Source: Flavobacteriales bacterium
GTDB taxonomy: Bacteria > Bacteroidota > Bacteroidia > Flavobacteriales > ECT2AJA-044
Length of the DNA: 56,618 nucleotides
Direction of reading: 5' to 3'
Assembly: GCA_021296215.1 (NCBI GenBank)
Contig: JAGWBA010000005.1
Location: 1-56,618, forward strand
Below the pieces are notes generated by a model. That model had not been told where the DNA came from and did not search any database. It saw only the letters and a list, made by a program, of their open reading frames with translations. Both the position numbers and the translations under genes were made by a program. The first letter of the stretch is position 1; every line of letters begins with the position of its first letter. Shown one piece after another: positions 43,787 through 54,200 of the stretch.

Positions 43787-44510
43787 ACATTGGATCATCG
43801 CATTGTCCATATTTATTACGAGTACGGCCGCTGCTCAACAGGATAGCACTGTTCTCGACGGTCCCTTTTTACAATATTTTCCGGACAGCAGTGTCCATAT
43901 CTCCGGTCAATACGAACAAGGCAAGAAGGTGGGCGATTGGCTCAGCTTTCACAAAAACGGTCTGCTCGAATCGATGCAGCAGTGGCGCTATGGTGTTTTG
44001 AACGGGATATCGATTCAAGTGAGTGATCGCGGTAATGTCAGAAGCCAATTGAACTACGTAAATGGCGAATTGCATGGAGAGCAGCGCTATTACTTTGACT
44101 ATGGGAGGCTCGAGCGACTAGAGCACTACGATATGGGCGTACTCGATGGCGAATTCGTCAAGTTCTATAACCATGGTAAAAAACAAGAAGAGGCCTTTTA
44201 TGTGGACGGTAAAAAAACGGGTAAAGCTACTTGGTACTTCGACAAAGGCGAGCCCAGTATTGAATACGACTACGTCAACGGACTCATTGAGGGTAAAATG
44301 ACCTCTTATTACAAGCAAGGGGGCATAAAAACCATCGGGGAGTTCGCCAACAATGAACTAAATGGCGCATATCGTATTTTCTTCGAAGACGGAAGCATCA
44401 AGCAGGAAGGGGAGTACAAGAATGGCAAAAAGGATGGCCTCTGGAAGACCTACGACGAATCGGGTGAGGTCATTGAAGAAGTGAAATACAAAAACGGCGA
44501 AGTCAAATGA
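43776..44510 (+). CDS. YwqK-like MORN-repeat exported protein
   Basis: A protein of about 244 residues with a signal peptide (KHWIIALSIFITSTAAAQQ) and six or so MORN_2-type repeats at 23-24-residue spacing (GQYEQGKKVGDWLSFHKNGL; YVNGELHGEQRYYFDYGRLE; EYKNGKKDGLWKTYDESGEV). The family is often labelled toxin-antitoxin YwqK antitoxin, but in Bacteroidota these are usually stand-alone exported proteins of unknown role. Three ATGs (43758, 43767, 43776) are in frame because of the tandem repeat; the last leaves the least overlap with the GH3 gene. It overlaps bshA by 4 bp. Confidence 0.8.
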   Translation: MKTKHWIIALSIFITSTAAAQQDSTVLDGPFLQYFPDSSVHISGQYEQGKKVGDWLSFHKNGLLESMQQWRYGVLNGISIQVSDRGNVRSQLNYVNGELHGEQRYYFDYGRLERLEHYDMGVLDGEFVKFYNHGKKQEEAFYVDGKKTGKATWYFDKGEPSIEYDYVNGLIEGKMTSYYKQGGIKTIGEFANNELNGAYRIFFEDGSIKQEGEYKNGKKDGLWKTYDESGEVIEEVKYKNGEVK

Positions 44511-45640
44511 GGATCGGGATGGTCTTATACCCCACGTTTGGGGGTAGTGGTGTAGTGGCCACTGAATTGGGCAAGGCATTGGCACAGAAGGGTAATCAAG
44601 TGCACTTCATTACCTACAGCATGCCCGTGCGGCTCGATATTTTGGCTGAAAACGTTCATTACCACGAAGTCAAGGTATACGAGTATCCCCTTTTCGAGTA
44701 TGCTCCTTATGAGCTGGCCTTGGCGAGTAAGCTCGTCGATGTGGTTAAGAAAGAGCAGCTCGACGTTTTGCATGTTCATTACGCTATTCCGCATGCCTAC
44801 ACGGCCTTTATGGCCAAGCAGATCTTGGCGGCCGACGGCGTTTCGGTAAAAGTGATCACGACCCTCCACGGAACCGACGTGACCCTCGTGGGGCGAAACC
44901 CGAGTTACAAATCGGCGGTCACCTTCAGTATCAATCAGAGTGATATCGCGACGTGCGTGTCGGAGAATCTTAAGGTAGAGACTCTCGACAACTTTGATGT
45001 TTACAAGGACATCGAGGTGGTGCCCAACTTTATCGACATCAATCATTACGTCGATGAAAAGCCATGCGTTCGCTCGGCCATAGCTCCGAACGACGAGGCG
45101 ATCTTGACCCATGTTTCGAATTTCCGTCGATTGAAACGCACCGATGATGTGGTGCGGGTATTGGCTCGGATCTTGGAACAAAAACCGGCTCGACTCTTAT
45201 TCGTTGGTGATGGGCCTGCCCGCCTCGATACTCAGAAACTGGTCAAGGAAATGGGATTGCAGGATCACGTGGTTTTTATGGGTAACAGTAATGACGTGAT
45301 CCGCGTTTTGTGCATGTCCGATCTCTTCTTCTTGCTTTCTGAGCACGAGAGTTTCGGATTGGCGGCTTTGGAAGCCATGGCGGCCAAGACACCTGTCATC
45401 AGCTCCAATGCCGGGGGTATTCCAGAAGTGGTGGAGCATGGTTTCAACGGCTTCGTAAGCAACATCGGGGATGTTGACGATATGGCCAAGAACGCCCTAA
45501 CGCTCTTGAACGACCCGCAGTTATTGGAACGATTCAAGGTTCAGGCCTTTGAAAGTGCTCAGAAGTTCGACATACATAAAATATTGCCGCTGTACGAGTC
45601 TCTGTACGAGCGCGTAATGCTCAGCCCCCAGCCTTCTTAA
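44507..45640 (+). CDS. bshA: N-acetyl-alpha-D-glucosaminyl L-malate synthase
   Basis: A 377-residue GT4 enzyme that makes GlcNAc-malate, the first step of bacillithiol synthesis. BshA-type motifs are IGMVLYPTFGGSGVVATELG, VHYHEVKVYEYPLFEYAPYE, LHVHYAIPHAYTAFMAKQIL, TTLHGTDVTLVG and the C-terminal E-x7-E in SEHESFGLAALEAMAAKTPV. bshB and bshC are not in the window. It overlaps the YwqK-like gene by 4 bp and the convergent SUI1-like gene by 20 bp. Confidence 0.94.
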   Translation: MRIGMVLYPTFGGSGVVATELGKALAQKGNQVHFITYSMPVRLDILAENVHYHEVKVYEYPLFEYAPYELALASKLVDVVKKEQLDVLHVHYAIPHAYTAFMAKQILAADGVSVKVITTLHGTDVTLVGRNPSYKSAVTFSINQSDIATCVSENLKVETLDNFDVYKDIEVVPNFIDINHYVDEKPCVRSAIAPNDEAILTHVSNFRRLKRTDDVVRVLARILEQKPARLLFVGDGPARLDTQKLVKEMGLQDHVVFMGNSNDVIRVLCMSDLFFLLSEHESFGLAALEAMAAKTPVISSNAGGIPEVVEHGFNGFVSNIGDVDDMAKNALTLLNDPQLLERFKVQAFESAQKFDIHKILPLYESLYERVMLSPQPS

Positions 45641-45974
45641 CGCCGTATCCTTTCTTTTGTAGGAAGGCGATCGCTTTGTCGCGGACATCGCCCTGTAGAA
45701 TGATGTCGCCGTCCTTTACTGATCCACCTACGCTGCATGTGGTCTTGAGTGCCTTACCCAGGTCTTTCAAGTCATTTTCGGTACCAACGAAGCCCTTGAC
45801 CACAGAGGTCGTTTTACCACCGCGACCTTTTCGATCGATCCAAATACGCAGGTCCTGGTCTTCCGGAGCCAGGGTTTCTATATCTTCTTCGTCTTCATAC
45901 GCATCGAAGTCGAAATCATCGTCGGTAGAGTAGATGAATCCACCCGAATCGCGCTTGTTTTTTCGCTTGCTCAC
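45621..45974 (-). CDS. SUI1/eIF1-like translation factor (YciH type)
   Basis: A 117-residue protein with an acidic N-terminal half (DDDFDFDAYEDEEDIETL) and a SUI1 domain: DLRIWIDRKGRGGKTTSVVK, GFVGTENDLKDLGKALKTTC, SVGGSVKDGDIILQGDVRD. Bacterial members affect translation initiation fidelity or stress. The start is a GTG at 45974. The acidic extension is the distinctive part. It overlaps bshA tail to tail. Confidence 0.9.
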   Translation of the reverse strand: MSKRKNKRDSGGFIYSTDDDFDFDAYEDEEDIETLAPEDQDLRIWIDRKGRGGKTTSVVKGFVGTENDLKDLGKALKTTCSVGGSVKDGDIILQGDVRDKAIAFLQKKGYGVKKAGG

Positions 45975-45992
45975 AGCCTTCGTTTTGCCTCG

Positions 45993-46021
45993 GCAAGGTA
46001 CCGAAATAATAACTACTTTAG
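45993..46021. promoter_or_regulatory. Divergent promoter region for the SUI1-like and E1 genes
   Basis: Plus strand TACTTTAG (46014-46021) lies 20 bases before the E1 ATG, the same spacing as at 40804. Minus strand TACCTTGC (46000-45993) is an imperfect TAnnTTTG, 18 bases before the GTG at 45974. No well-spaced TTG is seen for either. Confidence 0.4.
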
Positions 46022-46041
46022 GCGGCCAAACGACCCTACCG

Positions 46042-48024
46042 ATGGAGATCCGCTATCGACGAAATGACTTAACGACCGACGAGTTGGTCGAGCTGTACAA
46101 AGCCATGTTGCTGCCTCGCATGATCGAGGAAAAAATGCTCATTCTGCTGCGTCAAGGGCGCACCTCGAAGTGGTTCTCGGGCATTGGTCAGGAGGCCATC
46201 GCAGCTTCTGTTGCTTTCGCCCTACGGGCGGATGAATATATTTTGCCTATGCACCGAAATCTAGGGGTCTTCACCGGGCGTAACGTCCCCTTAGAGAGAC
46301 TCTTTGCCCAGTTTCAAGGAAAGATGAGCGGTTTTACGAAAGGGCGCGATCGAAGTTTTCACTTCGGCACGAATGAACACCACATCGTGGGTATGATCTC
46401 GCACTTGGGTCCGCAGTTGGCCGTAGCCGACGGAATTGCCTTGGCCCAGAAAGTGAGAGAGACCGGTAAGGTCACGGCGGTATTCACCGGAGAGGGCGGA
46501 ACCAGCGAGGGTGATTTTCACGAAGCCTTGAACGTGGCGAGTGTGTGGGATCTTCCGGTGCTGTTCATCATAGAGAATAATGGTTACGGTTTGTCCACGT
46601 CTACGGCGGAGCAATACAGAGCGGAGCGATTGAGCGATCGGGCCAAGGGCTATGGTATGGAGGGTTATACCATAGACGGTAATAATGTATTAGAAGTCTA
46701 TTCAACTATAAAGAGACTCACCGCCGAGATGCGGGAAAATCCCAAGCCGGTTTTGTTGGAGTGCATGACCTTTAGGAGGAGGGGGCACGAAGAGGCTTCG
46801 GGTACCAAGTATGTTCCCGATGAGCTTATGGAGTATTGGGAGCGTTTGGATCCCGTGGATAACTACCGCGATTACTTACTAACAGAGGGTATCATTACTG
46901 AGGAGGACCGCGAACGGTTCAGAGATCAATACCGCGAGCGCATCAACGAAGCATTGGAGATCGCCTTTGGCGAGGATGAGGTGATCAGTGACGAAGAGCG
47001 GGAGATGGGCGATGTATATCGCCCGTACGCGGAGTCGTTAATCGCGCCGCAAGGCGCCAAGAAAGAAATGCGCTTGGTCGATGCAGTGCGCGAAGGGTTG
47101 CTCGAGGGAATGCGAAAATTTCCGGAGCTCATTATCATGGGACAGGATATTGCAGAGTACGGAGGGGTATTTAAGGCCACGGCTGGTTTTGTTAAAGAAT
47201 TCGGGCGCGTCCGCGTTCGGAATACCCCAATTTGTGAATCGGCCATACTAGCGGCCGGACTAGGCCTTTCGGTGGCTGGAATGAAGTCCGTTATCGAGAT
47301 GCAATTCGCCGATTTCGTGAGTTCGGGATTCAACAATATTGTGAATAACCTGGCCAAGGTGCACTATCGCTGGGGGCAGAATGCCGATGTGATGGTGCGT
47401 ATGCCTACGGGTGCCGGAGTAGGGGCAGGGCCGTTCCATAGTCAGAGTAACGAAGCTTGGTTTACGCACACGCCGGGCCTTAAGGTCGTGTATCCGGCAT
47501 TTCCTGATGCGGCTAAGGGGTTGTTGTTGCGGAGCATCGAGGATCCGAATCCGGTGATGTTCTTTGAGCACAAGGCCTTGTACCGATCTTTGTATGGCAA
47601 TGTGCCTACGGGATATTATACCCACGAGATCGGCAAGGCGGCATTGCGAGCAGAGGGTGATGAGTTGGTCATCATTACTTATGGTATGGGTGTACATTGG
47701 GCGCTGAAGGTGGCGCAGGAGGTTGGTGATGACAGAGTGGCCGTACTTGATCTCCAGACGCTTGTGCCGTTGGATTGGGAGTCGGTGTTCCAGAGTGTGC
47801 GAAATACGGGCAAGGTGTTGGTGCTGCACGAGGATACCTTGTTTGGTGGGATCGGAGGCGAGATCGCTGCGCGGGTGTCTGATGAGTGTTTTATGGAATT
47901 GGATGCCCCGGTGAAAAGGCTTGGAAGTATGGATACGCCCGTTCCGTTCGCCAAAGCACTGGAGGAGCAGTTCTTGCCGCTAGGCAAACTTCAAAAATCT
48001 GTAGAGGAGCTATTGGCCTATTGA
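46042..48024 (+). CDS. Branched-chain 2-oxoacid dehydrogenase E1, alpha-beta fusion
   Basis: A 660-residue fused E1. The alpha part (about residues 1-330) has the ThDP motif in FTGEGGTSEGDFHEALN...IENNGYG and RRRGHEEASGTKY. The beta part (about 340-660) has TPICESAILAAGLGLSVAGM, EMQFADFVSSGFNNIVNNLA, MPTGAGVGAGPFHSQSNEAW and VPLDWESV. It decarboxylates branched-chain 2-oxo acids and passes the acyl group to E2; E2 and E3 are not in the window. The start MEIRYRRNDL fits the domain edge and the promoter at 46014. Pyruvate is a less likely substrate. Confidence 0.9.
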   Translation: MEIRYRRNDLTTDELVELYKAMLLPRMIEEKMLILLRQGRTSKWFSGIGQEAIAASVAFALRADEYILPMHRNLGVFTGRNVPLERLFAQFQGKMSGFTKGRDRSFHFGTNEHHIVGMISHLGPQLAVADGIALAQKVRETGKVTAVFTGEGGTSEGDFHEALNVASVWDLPVLFIIENNGYGLSTSTAEQYRAERLSDRAKGYGMEGYTIDGNNVLEVYSTIKRLTAEMRENPKPVLLECMTFRRRGHEEASGTKYVPDELMEYWERLDPVDNYRDYLLTEGIITEEDRERFRDQYRERINEALEIAFGEDEVISDEEREMGDVYRPYAESLIAPQGAKKEMRLVDAVREGLLEGMRKFPELIIMGQDIAEYGGVFKATAGFVKEFGRVRVRNTPICESAILAAGLGLSVAGMKSVIEMQFADFVSSGFNNIVNNLAKVHYRWGQNADVMVRMPTGAGVGAGPFHSQSNEAWFTHTPGLKVVYPAFPDAAKGLLLRSIEDPNPVMFFEHKALYRSLYGNVPTGYYTHEIGKAALRAEGDELVIITYGMGVHWALKVAQEVGDDRVAVLDLQTLVPLDWESVFQSVRNTGKVLVLHEDTLFGGIGGEIAARVSDECFMELDAPVKRLGSMDTPVPFAKALEEQFLPLGKLQKSVEELLAY

Positions 48025-48094
48025 TCAGGGCTTTTGCATATTTTATCCACAATTTTATTCACACCGTTTCAATAATTGTTTATAACTTACGCAT

Positions 48095-48158
48095 CCCGTA
48101 ATTGTATAGGGGTTTGAAGCGTCGCATTATTACGGGTGGTTCTCTGTGCCGGGGAACC
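48095..48158 (+). promoter_or_regulatory. Inverted repeats in the leader of the giant adhesin
   Basis: CCCGTAAT (48095-48102) pairs with ATTACGGG (48129-48136), and GGTTC (48138-48142) with GAACC (48154-48158). Two successive hairpins would form about 65 bases before the ATG. They could be regulatory structure in the 5' untranslated region or an operator. The 198-bp spacer holds no gene. Confidence 0.35.
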
Positions 48159-48222
48159 GTTGTTACGTGGTGCTCATTACGCTACGAATCATGAACATGG
48201 ATTAACCTAAACTAAATCTACC

Positions 48223-51200
48223 ATGAAGAAGATTTATTCCGGGATCTTGACATTCTTGCTCGTTTCCGTTTCGCTTATGGCATTTGGGCAGACTGTGGTA
48301 AACGTATACCCACAAAACGTAAACCGTTGGACGGGTTCATCTGATGGTGTAACGATTGAAAATAGTTTGATCGATGCGCAAGATGGCTCCGAGGGCTGGG
48401 CAATGTTCGACATCTCGTCCATTCCCGATGGTGCGACCATCAATTCCGTGAATTTCCATTTCTATGTGAATAATACGTATTATCCATACTGGTATATAGG
48501 TCCTATCTCCTCTGATCCATTAACCGCATCTGCCTCGGTATTGCATTTAGAGATCGATGGAATCAACGGGTCTACCAATTATGTGTACCGACAAGAGTCT
48601 TCGAGTTATGCCACGGGTCAAAAACGTCTCGATTTAGGAACCTTGGCAGCTAGTGATATGGAAGCAGCACTGTCTACGGGTAAGTTCGTGATCGGAATAA
48701 ATAGTGAAGATGATAGTCCGACTTTTTACATTACAATTGATGGATGGAATGAATCGAATCCGCCATATCTTGAAGTTGATTATTTTCCCCCATCATGTTT
48801 TCCATCTGCAAATGTGACTGTTGCAAACATCACGTCTTCAAGTGCTAATGTTTCATGGACATCACCAGGTAATTCAGTTTCAACTACACTCGAATATGGA
48901 CCTATCGGATTTAATTCGGGAAATGGTACCACAGTAAGCGTTTCAGGTACGAGCTATTCTCTTAATGGACTTGCAGCCGGAACCACCTACGATGTTCGTC
49001 TCATTGAAGATTGTGGTAATGTTGATGGTCTTTCAACAGAAACCTCTGTATCATTCAGCACACCTTGTCCGTCTAGCTTTGTGGCTCCTTATTCTACTAG
49101 TTTTGAGGTTCCCGGAGTTGGAGATCTATGTTGGAATCAAGACTCTAACGACGACTTTGACTGGACTGTTCAAACCGGAGCAACTCCAGATGTCAATACT
49201 GGACCCGATAGCGCTGCAAATGGTAACTATTATCTCTACACCGAAGGAGATGGCCCCGGCGCGGGAGACGTAGCCATTTTTGCCAGTCCAGATATCGACC
49301 TTTCAAGTTTGAACAATCCAACCGTACGCTTTCAGTATCACATGCGCGGAACTTCTGTAGGTTCGTTGGATTTAGAGGTTGAAAATCCAGCCGGTTCAGG
49401 TAACTGGACGTTGGTTTGGTCGGAGATTGGATCTCAGAGTTCTAGTACTACCGATTGGCTTGAGGCGGTTGTTCCCTTAACCCCTTTTGCCGGCCAAAAT
49501 GTTGCGTTCCGCTTCTATGGAACCCGGGGCTCCTCTTCGAGTACTGATATTGCTGTTGATGACTTCTCAGTTGAGGAGGAATTCTGCATCACGCCCTATG
49601 ATGTGGTCGTTGATCCACAAGGTTTGTTTGCCGATGTTTCATGGACGACTTTGAATGCGGATAGTGTTTCGATTGCTTACAGAGAAGTGGGAGCTTCTTC
49701 TTGGGATACAATCAGTGGACTTACAAGCTCGAACTTTACCATCTTTGGATTGGATGAGCAGACCGGTTACGAACTTACGATAACGGCCTTTTGCAGTAGC
49801 ATTGGAGGTACGGCGACTACGCAGGTGATTCCTTTCACTACCTCTATCGCTTGTCCCGATCCTTTTGGAGGGGCTACCTCCGGCGTAACTACCAATTCTG
49901 CTGATTTAAGTTGGAATACGGGAGGTAGTTCAACTTGGGATATTCAATACGGTTCCTCTGGTTTTATTTTTGGGCAGGGAACGAATACCGCCGGAGTTAC
50001 GTCAAACCCATATACCTTAGGCAACTTGACGCCCGGTACGACCTACGACTGGTACGTTCGTGATGATTGTGGTGCGAATGGAACCAGTGATTGGGTTGGA
50101 CCTTATTCTTTTTTGACCTTACCAGTATGTGCTCCGGGAACAAGAAAAGTGATTATTGATATCAACACTTCAAGTTACGGTAATGAAGTTTCGTGGGACA
50201 TTCGCAGTTCTACGGGCGTTGTCATGGCAAGCGGATCAGGGTATGCAGATTCTTCAAGCTATCAAAGCGAAGCGTGCCTTGCAGATGGCGAGGTCTATAC
50301 ATTCTTCGCATATGACTCTTGGGGTGATGGTTGGAACGGAGGAACTTATACAGTTTCTTGCGAGTCATCAGGAACAGTTTTAGCGAATAATGGTGGTGCA
50401 ACGCCCAATAATGGTATCGGCGGATCTAACCCGAATGACACAGAGTCAACAGAGGATTTTACTACGGACCTCTGCTATTGCACCAATGCTAGTGGAATGA
50501 CTGTTAGCTCAGCTTCTGCAACGGATGTTTCAGTTTCATGGACAGCTGGAGGAAATCTTAGTGGTCCTTGGGATTTAGTAATCGTAAGTGCAGGAAGTGA
50601 CCCCAATTCGGATACACTAATAGCTGCGGCAACGGGTCTTACCAGTACGTCTTACACCTTCACCGGATTAAGCCTGAGTAACAACACCACTTATGATGTT
50701 TACGTCGCTGAATTCTGTACAGGGCCAGGCTTAATGCAACCGTTCAGCTCCAATGCATCGTTCCATGTCTTTAGTTGTAGCAGTACAGTAGTGGCGCCTT
50801 CAACTGAAGGATTTGAGGGGCAAAATACTTGTTCAACTATTTGTATGGCATCTTGTACGATTGCGGGAAACTGGATGAATGTTTCCTTCGATGATATAGA
50901 TTGGGCAAAAGATCAGTTTGGTACTGGTTCAGGTGGAACAGGACCACCTAGCGGAGCCAATGGGTCTTCTACCTATATATACACAGAGGCCTCATCAACA
51001 TGTAGTTCAGGTAACCCTAAAGCTGTTTTAGAAAGTACCTGTTTTGACTTGAGTTCATTGAACGCTCCCGCATTGAGTTTCTGGGGACATTTTCGGGGTC
51101 AAAGTATTGGAAGAATCGATGTGGAAGTTTCAAGTGCATCGAGTAACTGGACAGTGATTTGGTCCCGTACGGGTGCTCAAGGTGACTCTTGGTTAAAGTA

Positions 51201-54200
51201 CTCAATTGATTTAGGAGCTTATGCAGGACAGACTGTTAAATTCAGGATTTCGCATCAAATTGGCTCCGGCTTTTCTGGAGATGCTGCCTTAGATGATATT
51301 ACCGTCGGAGAAGTGCCATGTACGGCACCGGCAGGAATTGCGGTCGATGCCGTTTCGGGAACGGGAGTAACATTAAGCTGGTCCGCATCACCACCAGCAT
51401 TAACCTATGATATTGGTGTATGGAACGCCGGCGATGATCCCTTGGTTGATGCTCCGGTAGCTAGTGCTACAGGAGTTACTGGAACCTCAGCTTCGCTTTC
51501 TGGGCTTACTCTTCAGTCTAACTATGACGTTTATGTTCAGTCTAATTGTTCCGGTGGAGCCGTTGGCCAAGTTCAAGGACCTTCGTTTCAAACGGCATGT
51601 GCATCACTTGTTGCACCATATATGGAGAATTTTGACGGTTCGTCATGGGGCAATCTCAATACTTACGACCCTTGTTGGAATGTAGAGAGCACCACGGCTC
51701 CCAACTGGGAAGTGGATAATGATTTTACGGGCTCTTCCAATACAGGTCCTAGTGGGGATGTAAGTGGCTCCGGCAGATATATTTTCTTAGAAACGTCACC
51801 CCCTGCGTTATTTGGCGAGAGTGGATATATTGAGACACCTTTCCTTGATATCTCAGGACTCACAAATCCCGGTTTTACTTTTTACTACCATATGTATGGA
51901 AGCGCAATAGGTACGCTTGAGATTCAAGCACGTAGTTCTGGATCTTTCCAAACTATTTGGAGCTTGTCGGGTCAGCAACAGACGGATGAATTAGATCCTT
52001 GGCTTCCGGCATTTGTGGATTTATCCGGTTTTAGCAGCCCTGTTCAGTTCAGAATTGTTGGAACCATAGGTCACACAGGGAACGTCGCTCGCCTAAGTGA
52101 TATGGCTGTTGATGAGTTTTTCGTTGGCAACGTTTGTCAACCGACCTCGAGCAACTTGACCGTATCAAATGTTTTGGATGCCTCAGCTGATGTGTCATGG
52201 ACGGGATCCTCAAGTTCGTACATCGTCGAAGTAGTTCCTGCAGGCCAGTCGCCGACAGGGTCTGGAACTTCGGTTAGTGGTACTTCGACTTCTTTGACTG
52301 GTTTGACTGCTGAGTCTGACTATGTGGTTTACGTCTACGGAGATTGCGGCTTTGGACTTAGCTCGCCTGTACAACAATCATTCTCAACAGGCTATTGTCC
52401 GGCGCAATCACTAATTCCTTTCAGTGCATTACCATACACAGAAGGATTTGATGTATTACCCGCGCCAAAAGTCCCTTGTGGGTGGCTGGTTGATGACCGG
52501 AATGCGGATAATATCGTTTGGGAGACACAGGATCGTTCATCCTTATCTCAATCAAATCCGAATGCGCTGGAGATTATTCGCAATACGTCGGATGATATGG
52601 ATGACTGGATCTTCTCTCCTGAATTTGAAGTTCCGGCCAACACATCGTTGGATATTATATTCAGTTATCGTGTTCGTACGAATCAATATGTTGAGAAGCT
52701 CGAGGTATTTGTAGGATCGGGTCAAAACCCGGCCGACATGAACTTGAAGTTATTCGACGTGTCTAACTTGCAGAATAGCTTCTACAAGTCCGTAACCGTT
52801 TCATATACGGCTACCGCTGCGGAAAACATCTTCATCGGTTTACACGGCTATTCAGACGCTGATCAGTTCGCACTTTACATCGATGACTTCGAAGTAAAAG
52901 AAGCTGATTGTCCTACACCATTCCTCCTGAGCGGTATGGGAACGGGACAAACAACAGCTCAGTTAGCGTGGGACGGTCCCGGTGATGTATTCATAGTTGA
53001 ATATGGTCCAGCCGGATTCGCACCGGGTACCGGTACAACCGTTCTTGCTTCGAGCAGTTCTTTGACGCTCACCGGATTGGAAGTTGGTTCCGATTATGAG
53101 TTCTATGTACAAAATGACTGTAATGGAACAGGAGATGGTTTATCCCAAAATGCCGGACCTGCTAGTTTCTCTACCGATTGCCCTTCAATTACGGCAAGTT
53201 CAGTTAGTTCTTGTCCCGATGGCAGTATGATCACATTGACAGGTACACCTGCGGGTGGAACATTTTCAGGTCCTGGCGTAAGTGGTGGCAAGTTTGATCC
53301 AACCGCTGTGCAACCCGGAACATATACCATCAGCTATCGCGTACCTACAGCTTTAGGTAACTCATGTGCGGGTACCATTGACATTAGTGTGAACCCATTC
53401 CCGAATGTAACCTTTGGTGATCTTGGATCATACTGTGATGGACAGAACGGATTTACCATTACTACGGCGAGTCCAACGGGTGGAGTCTTCTCCGGTCCCG
53501 GAATAGTGGGTGGCGATTTCGTACCTGCACAGATCGGTGTTCCTGGAACCTACACCTTGTACTATACGTATACGGATGTCAATGGATGTACGGCCATGGA
53601 TTCGGCTTCAGTAACCTTGATTCCAACCCCGAATGTGAATCTGAATGCTTCACAGACTTTGTTCTGTGGTGTTAATGATTCAACGGTGACCTTGAACGGT
53701 ACACCAGCGGGTGGAGTATTTAGTGGACCTGGGGTGGTTAATGGAGTTTTTGACCCATCCATTGCCGGTTTAGGAACACACACTATTCGTTATACGGTTA
53801 GTTCGGGTAGTTGCTCTACTCAAGATCAATTGGTTATGACCGTAAATCAAGTTCCATCTGTAATTGCATCACCCGATGCCGTCGTACTCTACGGACAAGG
53901 AATTCAACTTAGTGCCGTGGCTACGGGTGGTAGTGGAAATTACACGTATCAATGGTCTCCCGCCGACAGTATCTTGGGTACCACCGGTCAGGGTAATCAA
54001 GTAACTACGCCTCCGCTTTCTGTTAACCAACAGTTCGTAGTGCGTGTAACCGACAATGTTACCGGATGCCGCGGATTCGATACAGTGAATGTGACGATCT
54101 TTGGTGGACCGATTAGTATTACGCTATCGTCGAACAAGGATACGATCTGCGTTGGAGAAACAGTTGAATTGTATGCCGAAGTTGACGGTGGTAGTGATAC

